64,000 nucleotides of DNA, from positions 1 to 64,000 of the forward strand of contig NZ_MWIO01000027.1 in assembly GCF_004799035.1 (NCBI RefSeq). The letters are read 5' to 3'. Numbering within the stretch: the stretch's first letter is position 1; every line of letters starts with the position of its first letter. The position numbers and the translations under genes were made by a program. The DNA comes from Rhodanobacter lindaniclasticus (GTDB lineage: Bacteria; Pseudomonadota; Gammaproteobacteria; Xanthomonadales; Rhodanobacteraceae). The notes under the pieces are model-generated. The model saw nothing but the letters and a program-made list of their open reading frames with translations. It was not told the DNA's origin and searched no databases. This document shows positions 41,539 through 49,875 of this stretch, piece after piece.

Positions 41539-42658
41539 GCGAAGCCCCCTGGTTCTGCCGCTTGCGAAGTTCGGCGCTGCGCCGGGTGCGGTCGGCAACC
41601 TGCCCCGCCAACTGGCCGCAGGCCGCGTCGATGTCGTCGCCACGGGTCCGGCGCAGCATGGTCAGCACGCCTGCATTGAGCAGCTGACTCTGGAAATCGT
41701 GGATCGCAGCCGCGTCCGATCGCGCGAACTGCGTACCGGGAAAGGGGTTGAACGGAATCAGGTTGACCTTGCACGTGGGCAGCTTGCGCATCAGCTTGAT
41801 CAGCTGGCGGGCGTGCTCGGGCTGGTCGTTGACGCCTTTCATCAAGGTGTATTCGAAGGTGATCGAGGTACGCGGCTTGCGCGCGACCCAACGCTGGCAG
41901 GCGGCCAGCAGGTCGGCGATCGGGTAGCGCTTGTTGATCGGCATCAACTCGGTGCGCAGCTCGTCGTTGGCCGCGTGCAGCGATACCGCCAGCGACACGT
42001 CGATGGCATCGGACAACTGGTCGATCAGCGGCACCAGGCCGGCGGTGGACAAGGTGACGCGCTTCGATGCCAGGCCGAAGCCAAGGTCGTCGCGCATCAG
42101 CTTCATCGCCTTCAGCACGTTCTCGAAATTGGCCAACGGCTCTCCCATGCCCATCATCACCACGTTGGTGATGCGACGATTCTGGTGGGTGACGTTGCCC
42201 AGGTACTTCGCCGCCACCCACACCTGGCCGATGATCTCGGCGGTGGACAGGTTGCGGTTGAAACCCTGCGCGCCGGTGGAGCAGAACTGGCAGTTCAGCG
42301 CGCAACCGATCTGCGAGGAAACGCACAAGGTGCCGCGGGTCGGCTCGGGGATGTAGACCGTCTCGATCGCATTGCCCGAGTCCATGCCCAGCAGCCACTT
42401 GTGCGTACCGTCGGTGGCGACCTTGTCCAGCAGGGTTTTCGGCGCACCGATGTAACAGGCCTCGGTGAGCTTGGCGCGCAGCGCCTTGCCCACGTCGGTC
42501 ATGTTGTCGAAGTTGTCTTCCAGGTCGTGGTAGATCCACTTCATCACCTGCTCGGCGCGATACGGCTTCTCGCCGATCTGCGTGAAGAAATCACGCAGAC
42601 CCTGGCGATCGAAATCGAGCAGGTTGACCTTCTTCGAGCTGGCAGCAACTTGGTCCAA
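41528..42658 (-). CDS. rlmN: Dual-specificity RNA methyltransferase RlmN
   Basis: A 376-residue radical-SAM enzyme that methylates C2 of A2503 in 23S rRNA and A37 of some tRNAs. The iron-sulfur cluster motif C-x3-C-x2-C is in [20 protein letters not shown]. The glycine-rich SAM loop is [14 protein letters not shown]. The late cysteine is in [14 protein letters not shown]. The start [20 protein letters not shown] fits the family N-terminus. It is followed without a gap by pilF. Upstream of it lie two copies of a 52-base repeat. Confidence 0.97.
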   Translation of the reverse strand: MDQVAASSKKVNLLDFDRQGLRDFFTQIGEKPYRAEQVMKWIYHDLEDNFDNMTDVGKALRAKLTEACYIGAPKTLLDKVATDGTHKWLLGMDSGNAIETVYIPEPTRGTLCVSSQIGCALNCQFCSTGAQGFNRNLSTAEIIGQVWVAAKYLGNVTHQNRRITNVVMMGMGEPLANFENVLKAMKLMRDDLGFGLASKRVTLSTAGLVPLIDQLSDAIDVSLAVSLHAANDELRTELMPINKRYPIADLLAACQRWVARKPRTSITFEYTLMKGVNDQPEHARQLIKLMRKLPTCKVNLIPFNPFPGTQFARSDAAAIHDFQSQLLNAGVLTMLRRTRGDDIDAACGQLAGQVADRTRRSAELRKRQNQGASHAL

Positions 42659-42677
42659 GGAAAAGCTCTTGTGAAGA

Positions 42678-42792
42678 GTGCGGCCACGGATGGCCGCTTT
42701 TTGATCTTCGCGTTCAGGGACGAACGCACTTGTTTTTACTGTGCGGCCACGGATGGCCGCATTTTGATCTTCGCGTTCAAGGATGAACGCAC
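42678..42792. repeat. Two direct copies of a 52-base hairpin element
   Basis: Copies at 42678-42729 and 42741-42792 differ at three bases and are spaced 63 bases start to start. Each holds a perfect stem GCGGCCA/TGGCCGC with a CGGA loop and a second stem GCGTTCA/TGAACGC (one mismatch in the first copy). T-rich or A-rich runs follow. They fill the 137-base gap between ndk and rlmN, and may be a doubled terminator for ndk or a REP-like element. Confidence 0.8.
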
Positions 42793-42795
42793 AAA

Positions 42796-43218
42796 TTAAC
42801 CAACTACATCCGTGGAGGCAAAGAAGTAGGCGATTTCCACCTTGGCGGTTTCCACCGCGTCGGAGCCGTGCACGGCGTTGGCGTCGATCGACTCGGCGAA
42901 GTCGGCGCGGATCGTGCCCGGCGCGGCTTCCTTCGGATTGGTGGCACCCATCAGGTCGCGATGGGCCAGCACGGCGTTCTCGCCCTGCAGCACGCTGATC
43001 ATCACCGGACCGGAGATCATGAACTCGACCAGTGCCTTGAAGAACGGGCGCTCGCGATGCACCGCATAAAAGCCTTCGGCTTCGGCGCGCGACAACTGCT
43101 TCATGCGGGCGGCGACGATCTTCAGGCCGGCCTTTTCGAAACGGGCGTAGATTTCACCGATGACGTTCTTGGCGACGGCGTCGGGTTTGATGATGGAAAG
43201 GGTGCGCTCCAGCGCCAT
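42796..43218 (-). CDS. ndk: Nucleoside-diphosphate kinase
   Basis: A 140-residue enzyme that balances NTP pools by phosphate transfer through a histidine. The family start [20 protein letters not shown] and the active-site motif NAVHGSDA with the phosphohistidine are complete. Length is standard (about 140). The frame extends upstream, but GGAG nine bases before 43218 and the family N-terminus fix the start. The 52-base repeats follow its stop. Confidence 0.97.
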   Translation of the reverse strand: MALERTLSIIKPDAVAKNVIGEIYARFEKAGLKIVAARMKQLSRAEAEGFYAVHRERPFFKALVEFMISGPVMISVLQGENAVLAHRDLMGATNPKEAAPGTIRADFAESIDANAVHGSDAVETAKVEIAYFFASTDVVG

Positions 43219-43378
43219 GGGAATCTGCTCCGGCAAACGGATTTCGGGAAAGGTGATTGCGCCGGCAACTACCGGCAAGAGTAGCCAAATCTGACAAGGA
43301 TTGAGGATTTAGCCCACTAAAGTCTGACAGATTCTAGCTCATTGGCAAGGATCGCGCAGGCTTGATCCGTACGTTCGT

Positions 43379-43408
43379 TTGACGCCCGGGAAGCGCTTCC
43401 CGTATGCT
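43379..43408 (+). promoter_or_regulatory. Promoter of the psrA-like gene
   Basis: TTGACG (43379-43384), an 18-base spacer and TATGCT (43403-43408) form a sigma-70-type promoter. The spacer carries a perfect 16-base palindrome CGGGAAGCGCTTCCCG at 43387-43402. Confidence 0.6.
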
Positions 43409-43423
43409 CAAACGATCGTTTGA
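43408..43423. promoter_or_regulatory. PsrA-type operator
   Basis: TCAAACGATCGTTTGA is a perfect 16-base inverted repeat at the predicted transcription start. It matches the known PsrA motif (C/G)AAAC-N2-4-GTTT(G/C). It lies about 32 bases before the GTG start and would allow autorepression relieved by long-chain fatty acyl compounds. Confidence 0.75.
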
Positions 43424-43454
43424 ATCGTGCCGGTTGCCGAAGGACGTCCGCTCC

Positions 43455-44066
43455 GTGAACTCAACCAGCTCCACCCGGGATCGCATCCTCGGCACCGCGG
43501 AAAAGATGTTCGCCCAGCGCGGCTTCGACGGCGCCTCGCTGCGCCAGCTCACCTCCGCCGCGGGGGTCAACCTAGCCGCCGTCAACTACCACTTCGGCTC
43601 CAAGGAGAAGCTGGTCGAAGAGGTCTTCCGCCGCCGCCTGGACGCCCTGAACGCCAACCGCCTGGCCGCCCTGCACAAGCTGGCCGGCGGCGAGGCCACT
43701 CTGGAGCAGGTGCTGGCCGCCTATATCCGCCCCGCGCTGGAGCTGTCGCACGACGGCAGCGGCGCCCTGTTCATGCGTGTGCTGGCACGCGCCTTCGCCG
43801 AGCACGACGACAGCCTGCGCCGCTTCCTGTCGGAGAACTACGGCCACGTGATGCGCCAGTTCACCAGTGAGTTCGCCCGGCTGCTGCCCCACCTCGGCAA
43901 GTCCGAGCTGTACTGGCGCATCGACCTGGTCACTGGCGCGCTGACCCATGCCATGTCGGGCTTCGGCATGATCCAGCGCAAGGGCGACGTCACCGAACAA
44001 GAACATCTTGAGCAGACCGTCCAGCATCTGATCCGCTTCGCCGCCGCCGGGCTGAGCCACCCCTGA
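43455..44066 (+). CDS. PsrA-like TetR-family regulator of fatty-acid metabolism
   Basis: A 203-residue repressor. The helix-turn-helix is RDRILGTAEKMFAQRGFDGA, SLRQLTSAAGVNLAAVNYHF, GSKEKLVEEVFRRRL, very close to Pseudomonas PsrA. The ligand domain is helical with IRFAAAGLSHP at the end. An in-frame ATG at 43404 lies upstream of the predicted transcription start, so the GTG at 43455 is preferred; AAGGA is nearby. It is immediately upstream of the beta-oxidation genes, and the operator above supports control of itself and possibly of them. Confidence 0.9.
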   Translation: MNSTSSTRDRILGTAEKMFAQRGFDGASLRQLTSAAGVNLAAVNYHFGSKEKLVEEVFRRRLDALNANRLAALHKLAGGEATLEQVLAAYIRPALELSHDGSGALFMRVLARAFAEHDDSLRRFLSENYGHVMRQFTSEFARLLPHLGKSELYWRIDLVTGALTHAMSGFGMIQRKGDVTEQEHLEQTVQHLIRFAAAGLSHP

Positions 44067-44132
44067 ACTCGCCCCGCCCGCGCCGCCTGCCCCATTGATC
44101 GCGTCACCACCATCGCACCATCGGAGAAGCCA

Positions 44133-46517
44133 ATGACCGCTGCATCCTCCCCCACATCAAGCCTGCGCATCCGCAAGGCCGCCGTGCTGGGCGCCGGTGT
44201 CATGGGCGCGCAGATTGCCGCGCACCTGACCAACGCCGGCGTCGAAACCGTGCTGTTCGACCTGCCCGCAAAAGAGGGTCCGAAGAGCGGCATCGCGCTG
44301 AAGGCGATCGCCAACCTGGCCAAGCTGTCGCCGGCCCCGCTGGCCGACAAGGCCCTGGCCGCCTCGATCGTCCCGGCCAACTACGACGATGATCTCGATC
44401 ATCTGAAGGACGTGGACCTGGTGATCGAGGCGATCGCCGAGCGGATGGACTGGAAACTCGACCTGTACAAGAAGATCGCCGGCCATCTGTCGAAGACCGC
44501 GATCATCGCCTCCAATACCTCCGGCCTGTCGATCAACACCCTGGCCGAGGCGCTGCCGGAGGAAATGCGCCACCGCTTCAGCGGCGTGCATTTCTTCAAT
44601 CCGCCGCGCTACATGCACCTGGTCGAGCTGATCCCGACCCGGCTCACCGACCAGAACGTGCTGGACGGCCTCGAAGCCTTCCTGGTCACCACCGTCGGCA
44701 AGGGCGTGGTGATCGCCAAGGACACGCCGAACTTCATCGGCAACCGCATCGGCGTGTTCTCGATGCTGGCCACCATGCACCACACCGAGCAGTTCAAGCT
44801 CGGCTTCGACACCGTCGACGCGCTGACCGGTCCGGCCGTGGGCCGCCCCAAGAGCGCCACCTACCGCACCGCCGACGTGGTCGGCCTGGACACCATGGCC
44901 CACGTCATCAAGACCATGGCCGATACCCTGCCCGAGGATCCGTGGCACCAGTATTTCAAGGCGCCGGCATGGCTGCAGGGCCTGATCGACAAGGGTGCGC
45001 TGGGGCAGAAGAACGGCGCAGGCTTCTACAAGAAAGCCGGCAAGGACATCGTCGTGCTCGACGTTGCCAAGCAGGATTACCGCCCGTCCGAGCAGAAGGC
45101 TTCCGACGAAGTCGCCGCGATCCTGGCGATCGAGGACCCGGCCGAGAAATTCGGCAAGCTGCGCGCCTCCGGCGACCCGCAGGCGCAGTTCCTGTGGGCC
45201 ACGTTCCGCGACCTGTTCCACTACACCGCCTATCACCTGGCCGACATCGCCGACACCGCGCGCGACGTCGACTTCGCCATCCGCTGGGGCTACGGCTGGA
45301 AGCTCGGTCCGTTCGAGACCTGGCAGGCCGCCGGCTGGCAGCAGGTTGCCGCATGGATCAACGAGGACATCAAGGCCGGCAAGGCGATGAGCAAAGCGCC
45401 CCTGCCCGCCTGGGTCACCGATGGCCGCAAGGGCGTGCACGGCAAGGACGGCTCGTACTCGGCCAGCGCCAACGCCGACAAGCCGCGTTCGCAGCACCCG
45501 GTGTACCAGCGCCAGTTGTTCCCCGACCCGATCCTGGGCGAGAAGTTCGACAACGGCACCACCGTGTGGGAGAACGATGGCATCCGCCTGTGGACGCTGG
45601 GCGACGACGGCGTCGGCATCATCTCGTTCAAGACCAAGATGAACACCGTCAACGACCACGTGCTCGACGGCATCCAGCACGCGATCAAGCTGGCCGAGGA
45701 AAAGCTCAAGGCCGTGGTGATCTGGCAGACCGGCGAGCCGTTCTCCGCCGGTGCGGACCTGAAAGGCGCGCTGGGCCTGCTGAAGGACGGCAAGTTCGAC
45801 GACTTCGGCAAGATGGTCGCCAACTTCCAGCGCACCAGCATGGCGATCAAGCATGCCTTGGTGCCGGTGGTCTCGGCCGTGCGCGGCATGGCCTTCGGCG
45901 GCGGCTGCGAATTCCAGATGCATTCGGCCCGCACCGTGGCGGCACTCGAAAGCTACATCGGCCTGGTCGAGGCCGGCGTCGGCCTGCTGCCCGCCGGTGG
46001 CGGCCTGCATGAACTGGCCGTGCGTGCATCCAGGGCCAATCCGGCCGACCCGTTCGAGGAGCTGAAGAAGGTGTTCGAGACCGTGGCGATGGCCAAGGTT
46101 TCCCCCAGCGCCATCGAGGCGAAGAACATGGGCCTACTGCGCGACAGCGACGTGGTCGTGTTCAACGCCTACGAGCTGCTGTACGTGGCCAAGAAGGTGG
46201 CGCTGTCGCTGGCCGAGGCCGGCTACCGCCCGCCCCTGCCCGCCCATGTCACCGTCGCCGGTGACGTCGGCACCGCGACCTTCAAGGCGCAGCTGGCCAA
46301 TCTGCAGGCCGGCTACTTCGCGTCCGAACACGACGTCGACATCGCCTCGCGCATCGCCGACACCCTGTGCGGCGGCGTGATCGAGCGCGGCTCGAGCGTC
46401 GACGAGGAATGGCTGCTGGCACTGGAACGCAAGCACTTCGTGGAGCTGGCGAAAACCGAAAAGACCCAGGCGCGCATTGCCCACACCATGACCACCGGCA
46501 AGCCGCTGCGGAACTGA
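44133..46517 (+). CDS. FadN-type 3-hydroxyacyl-CoA dehydrogenase/enoyl-CoA hydratase
   Basis: A 794-residue two-step beta-oxidation enzyme with the dehydrogenase first and hydratase last, the reverse of E. coli FadB. NAD-binding motif AAVLGAGVMGAQIAAHLTNA is at about 15; GVHFFNPPRYMHLVELIPT carries the catalytic His; the hydratase oxyanion part is SAVRGMAFGGGCEFQMHSAR at about 585, with Glu in SYIGLVEAGVGLLPAGGG. The order and length match Bacillus FadN. GGAGAAG upstream of the start is a good ribosome site. It is followed by the thiolase gene, completing the cycle. Confidence 0.95.
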   Translation: MTAASSPTSSLRIRKAAVLGAGVMGAQIAAHLTNAGVETVLFDLPAKEGPKSGIALKAIANLAKLSPAPLADKALAASIVPANYDDDLDHLKDVDLVIEAIAERMDWKLDLYKKIAGHLSKTAIIASNTSGLSINTLAEALPEEMRHRFSGVHFFNPPRYMHLVELIPTRLTDQNVLDGLEAFLVTTVGKGVVIAKDTPNFIGNRIGVFSMLATMHHTEQFKLGFDTVDALTGPAVGRPKSATYRTADVVGLDTMAHVIKTMADTLPEDPWHQYFKAPAWLQGLIDKGALGQKNGAGFYKKAGKDIVVLDVAKQDYRPSEQKASDEVAAILAIEDPAEKFGKLRASGDPQAQFLWATFRDLFHYTAYHLADIADTARDVDFAIRWGYGWKLGPFETWQAAGWQQVAAWINEDIKAGKAMSKAPLPAWVTDGRKGVHGKDGSYSASANADKPRSQHPVYQRQLFPDPILGEKFDNGTTVWENDGIRLWTLGDDGVGIISFKTKMNTVNDHVLDGIQHAIKLAEEKLKAVVIWQTGEPFSAGADLKGALGLLKDGKFDDFGKMVANFQRTSMAIKHALVPVVSAVRGMAFGGGCEFQMHSARTVAALESYIGLVEAGVGLLPAGGGLHELAVRASRANPADPFEELKKVFETVAMAKVSPSAIEAKNMGLLRDSDVVVFNAYELLYVAKKVALSLAEAGYRPPLPAHVTVAGDVGTATFKAQLANLQAGYFASEHDVDIASRIADTLCGGVIERGSSVDEEWLLALERKHFVELAKTEKTQARIAHTMTTGKPLRN

Positions 46518-46582
46518 CCCTTACCGCCACGACAAGACTTCGCCCGCATCCGCGCACCGCGCGAAGGGCAACGGAGAACAAA

Positions 46583-47788
46583 ATGACCAAGCAAGTGCAA
46601 GACGCCTACATCGTCGCCGCCACCCGCACCCCGGTCGGCAAGGCGCCGCGCGGCGTGTTCCGCCACACCCGCCCGGACGACATGCTCGCCCACGTGATCC
46701 GCGCCGTGATGGCGCAGGCGCCGGGCATCGACCCGCACCAGATCGGCGACGTCATCATCGGCTGCGCCATGCCCGAGGCCGAGCAAGGCATGAACGTGGC
46801 GCGCATCGGCCTGCTGCTGGCCGGCCTGCCGCACACCGTGCCCGGCGTCACCGTCAACCGCTTCTGCTCCTCCGGCCTGCAGTCGGTGGCGATGGCCGCC
46901 GACCGCATCCGCCTGGGCCTGGACGACCTGATGCTCGCCGGCGGCACCGAGAGCATGAGCATGGTGCCGATGATGGGCCACAAGATCGCCATGAACCCCG
47001 CGATCTTCCAGGACGAGAACATCGGCATCGCCTACGGCATGGGCATCACCGCCGAAAACGTCGCCAAGCAGTGGAAGGTCAGCCGCGAGCAGCAGGACGC
47101 GTTCTCGGTCGAAAGCCACCGCCGCGCCCTCGCCGCCCAGGCCGCCGGCGAGTTCAAGGACGAGATCACCCCGTTCCAGCTCGACGACCACTATCCGGAC
47201 TTGGGCAGCCGCGGCATCACCACCGACAGTCGCGTCATCGACCAGGACGAAGGCCCGCGCGCCGGCACCACGCTGGACGTGCTGGGCAAGCTCAAGACCG
47301 TGTTCCGCAACGGCCAGTTCGGCGGCACCGTCACCGCCGGCAACTCCAGCCAGATGTCCGACGGCGCCGGCGCCGTGCTGCTCGCCAGCGAAAAGGCGAT
47401 CAAGCAATACAACCTGCAGCCCCTCGCCCGCTTCGTCGGCTTCTCTGTCGCCGGCGTGCCGCCCGAGGTCATGGGCATCGGCCCCAAGGAAGCCATTCCG
47501 AAAGCGCTCGCGCAGACCGGCATCAGCCAGGATCAGCTCGACTGGATCGAACTCAACGAAGCCTTCGCCGCCCAGGCCCTGGCCGTGATGGGTGATCTCA
47601 AGCTCGATCCGGCCAAGGTCAACCCGCTCGGCGGCGCCATCGCGTTGGGCCACCCGCTCGGCGCCACCGGTGCGGTGCGCATCGCCACGCTGCTGCACGG
47701 CATGCGCCGTCGCAAGCAGAAGTACGGCATGGTGACCATGTGCATCGGCACCGGCATGGGCGCGGCGGGAATTTTCGAGGCGCTCTGA
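46583..47788 (+). CDS. Acetyl-CoA acyltransferase (3-ketoacyl-CoA thiolase)
   Basis: A 401-residue thiolase that cleaves 3-ketoacyl-CoA to acetyl-CoA and a shortened acyl-CoA. Active-site Cys is in VNRFCSSGLQSVAMAADRI; the His is in NPLGGAIALGHPLGATGAVR; the second Cys is in MVTMCIGTGMGAAGIFE. GGAG eight bases before 46583 sets the start, because the open frame extends into the previous gene. It is 65 bases after the fadN-type gene and ends with a strong hairpin at 47827. Confidence 0.95.
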   Translation: MTKQVQDAYIVAATRTPVGKAPRGVFRHTRPDDMLAHVIRAVMAQAPGIDPHQIGDVIIGCAMPEAEQGMNVARIGLLLAGLPHTVPGVTVNRFCSSGLQSVAMAADRIRLGLDDLMLAGGTESMSMVPMMGHKIAMNPAIFQDENIGIAYGMGITAENVAKQWKVSREQQDAFSVESHRRALAAQAAGEFKDEITPFQLDDHYPDLGSRGITTDSRVIDQDEGPRAGTTLDVLGKLKTVFRNGQFGGTVTAGNSSQMSDGAGAVLLASEKAIKQYNLQPLARFVGFSVAGVPPEVMGIGPKEAIPKALAQTGISQDQLDWIELNEAFAAQALAVMGDLKLDPAKVNPLGGAIALGHPLGATGAVRIATLLHGMRRRKQKYGMVTMCIGTGMGAAGIFEAL

Positions 47789-47826
47789 AGCTCGTCATTC
47801 CGGCGAAGGCCGGAGTCTGAAACTGC

Positions 47827-47854
47827 AACGGCGCCGTAGCGATACGGCGCCGTT
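47827..47854. terminator. Strong hairpin after thiolase
   Basis: AACGGCGCCGTA, loop GCGA and TACGGCGCCGTT form a perfect 12-base stem 38 bases after the thiolase stop. The T run after it is short (GTTCGCGTTTG), so it may stop transcription on either strand or act with Rho. Confidence 0.65.
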
Positions 47855-47929
47855 CGCGTTTGAGCGGCTCTGATCCGCTGGCAACACCTTCTCGACCAAG
47901 GCGATGCTTTGCCCAACGAATGCACAGCA

Positions 47930-47961
47930 CGTTTGACGTATTACGTCAAACGTAATATCGT
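47930..47961 (+). promoter_or_regulatory. higBA promoter and operator
   Basis: TTGACG (47933-47938), a 17-base spacer and TATCGT (47956-47961) form a promoter. A perfect 23-base inverted repeat, with CGTTTGACGTA and TACGTCAAACG around a central T (47930-47952), covers the -35 and spacer. The higB ATG lies only seven bases after the -10, so the transcript may be leaderless. Confidence 0.75.
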
Positions 47962-47967
47962 CGATAC

Positions 47968-48246
47968 ATGATCAGGAGCTTTCACTGCAAGGATACGCAG
48001 GCGCTGTTCGAGGGTGGTGACCCTCGTCGGCTTCGCGCCATCAAGGACGCCGCCATCCGCAAGTTGTCACAACTCGATGCCGCACAAACGCTTGAGTTTC
48101 TGCGTTCACCACCGGGCAACCAGCTCGAGGCCCTCAAGCACGATCGCGCTGGCCAGCACAGCATCCGCATCAACCGGCAGTGGCGCGTGTGCTTTGTGTG
48201 GACCGCCGGCGGGCCCGAACACGTCGAAATCGTGGATTACCACTGA
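47968..48246 (+). CDS. higB: HigB/RelE-type toxin
   Basis: A 92-residue mRNA interferase of the HigB branch of RelE. Family parts are AIRKLSQLDAAQTLEFLRSP, GNQLEALKHDRAGQHSIRIN, and the catalytic C-terminal region RQWRVCFVWTAGGPEHVEIV ending DYH. It cuts mRNA in ribosomes when free of its antitoxin. The start is very close to the promoter -10, with no ribosome site. The antitoxin gene follows after nine bases, the usual toxin-first order of higBA. Confidence 0.92.
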   Translation: MIRSFHCKDTQALFEGGDPRRLRAIKDAAIRKLSQLDAAQTLEFLRSPPGNQLEALKHDRAGQHSIRINRQWRVCFVWTAGGPEHVEIVDYH

Positions 48247-48255
48247 GAGAGCATC

Positions 48256-48555
48256 ATGAAACTTCCCGTCAACCGCATGCGCCCTGTACATCCCGGCGAA
48301 ATCCTGCGCGAGGACTACCTCACCCCACTCGGGATGAGCGCCAATGCTTTGGCCGTGGCACTGAGCGTACCGGCCACCCGCATCCACGAAATCGTCAATG
48401 AGCGCCGCCGCATCAGCGCCGACACCGCCGAACGCCTGGCACGCTACTTCGGCGGCGACGCGGTGTCCTGGCTGAACCTGCAGGCGACTTACGACCTCAA
48501 GACACTGGCCACACGCGACGAAATCCTGCGCCGGGTGGAACCGCGGGCCGCGTGA
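48256..48555 (+). CDS. higA: HigA-type antitoxin
   Basis: A 99-residue antitoxin. It is XRE-type with the HigA opening VHPGEILREDYLTPLGMSAN and helix-turn-helix ALAVALSVPATRIHEIVNER, followed by ISADTAERLARYFGGDAVSW. It neutralises HigB and represses the operon through the palindrome upstream of higB. GAGAGC before the ATG is a moderate ribosome site. A hairpin with a T run follows about 170 bases downstream. Confidence 0.93.
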   Translation: MKLPVNRMRPVHPGEILREDYLTPLGMSANALAVALSVPATRIHEIVNERRRISADTAERLARYFGGDAVSWLNLQATYDLKTLATRDEILRRVEPRAA

Positions 48556-48721
48556 CTGGAGCGCCACGGGTTAGCTATTCCGTCCCCTGGGAGCATCAGT
48601 GACTTGAGGTGGTCAAACCAGCTTAATTACCCCCGTCCCCTTTGATTCGTCCCCCTTGATTGCCGCCGGGGCTTCGCCGCTATACCGACGGGTAAGAGAG
48701 CCTTGCGTGCCGAGTCCGGAA

Positions 48722-48741
48722 CCCCGTCGCCGGGGCTTTTT
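48722..48741 (+). terminator. Rho-independent terminator
   Basis: CCCCG, loop TCGC and CGGGG are followed by CTTTTTG. It lies 167 bases past higA and before the gene at 48805, so it could end the higBA transcript. A second perfect stem, CGAGTTT/AAACTCG, follows at 48752-48767 in the leader of the next gene. Confidence 0.7.
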
Positions 48742-48804
48742 GCTCCGATCTCGAGTTTCAAAACTCGTACACTCCCCCATCCATACGACACAGGGACGAC
48801 GATC

Positions 48805-49731
48805 ATGGGTATCGGCATGGGAATGCGCGGCATCGACCTGCAGAAGTTCCTCATGGTGGCGCGGGAGCGCAAGGTCATCCTGCTGGTGCGACATACCAAC
48901 GAGGATTCGCTGCGCTACGTCGGCATGCCCGGCTATTACCCCAAACCGGCCCTGGTGAAAGCCAAGACCGCCGACGTCAACCCGCCGGGCCTCATGCGCT
49001 CGGTGGCGGGGCGCATGGTGAAACAGGACTACGTCATCGCCGGGCTGGTGGTGCACCCGGGCATGCACCCGGGGGCCTTCAAGCCGGCCAAGCGGGACAA
49101 GGCGATGAAGGCCTGGCACGACGGCATGCATTACCTGGCGGCCGAGAACAAGATGCCTGCCATGGGCGATCCGCAGCGTCCGGAAAGCTGGGCGGCCTGG
49201 GGCGTGGGTCGCCCCGCCGCCTGCTCGGCCGAGTGGCGCTGGCGTGTCGACGTCGATCCCGCATCCCGCCACTACGGCTGCCTGCAGCTCGACCACGCCG
49301 GCAAGGGCTGGGTCTACATCCACGGCGACTACGATCTGAAGGATGTGATCGTTCGCGGCAAGGAAACCGACAACCGGCGCCATGAAGGCCAACTCCACGG
49401 CGTCAAGAACTTCACCCCGCTGCTCCCAGACATGGAGTTCGAGCGCATCCGCAGCTCGCTGAACCAGCTGATCGGTGCCGACATGGTGCAGCATGGCGCG
49501 GAGGCGCAGTTCGCCTGGCACGGCGACGAACCCATCACCGTCGTGTTCCCCGACTGGACCTTCCTGCTGCTCACCGACGCCACCACGGTGCAGCGGTGGT
49601 ATGAAGAACTGAACCGGTCCGTGCTCGCCGAAAAAGGCCACGACTACGTACGCGATCGCTCCCGCATGTTCCACTTCGGGCCGCAGGGGATGTTTGCGCC
49701 CGGCGCCACGCCGTTGTCGAGCTGGGGATAA
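48805..49731 (+). CDS. Unrecognised 308-residue protein
   Basis: A protein beginning MGIGMGMRGIDLQKFLMVAR that I cannot assign to a family. It has no signal peptide or membrane span. Notable parts are VAGRMVKQDYVIAGLVVHPG, WHDGMHYLAAENKMPAMGDP, an aromatic stretch WGVGRPAACSAEWRWRVDVD, and a conserved-looking end RMFHFGPQGMFAPGATPLSS. Many His, Trp and Asp residues suggest an enzyme or a toxin-like effector rather than a structural protein. AGGGA nine bases before 48805 fits this start; the frame is open upstream across the terminator, which is not plausible coding. It stands alone between the higBA module and the PLD gene. Confidence 0.7.
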   Translation: MGIGMGMRGIDLQKFLMVARERKVILLVRHTNEDSLRYVGMPGYYPKPALVKAKTADVNPPGLMRSVAGRMVKQDYVIAGLVVHPGMHPGAFKPAKRDKAMKAWHDGMHYLAAENKMPAMGDPQRPESWAAWGVGRPAACSAEWRWRVDVDPASRHYGCLQLDHAGKGWVYIHGDYDLKDVIVRGKETDNRRHEGQLHGVKNFTPLLPDMEFERIRSSLNQLIGADMVQHGAEAQFAWHGDEPITVVFPDWTFLLLTDATTVQRWYEELNRSVLAEKGHDYVRDRSRMFHFGPQGMFAPGATPLSSWG

Positions 49732-49875
49732 GCGAGAGACGGAAAACCGAGTACCCGGGTCAGAGGCGAGGGCTCGCGGTCGCATGGATTTCACGACCGT
49801 CTTCGCAAAGTAAGTCGCTGGCGGTGGACGATGGCCGCGAAGCCGTGATCGGCACGCAGCAAAAGGCGGGTGAAC

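Noticed and set aside
42678-42792. Direct repeats as a CRISPR array
   Set aside because: Only two 52-base copies with an 11-base spacing and no cas genes nearby.
44157-46010. A 617-codon minus-strand frame opposite the fadN-type gene
   Set aside because: The plus-strand enzyme is certain; no domain appears in the antisense frame.
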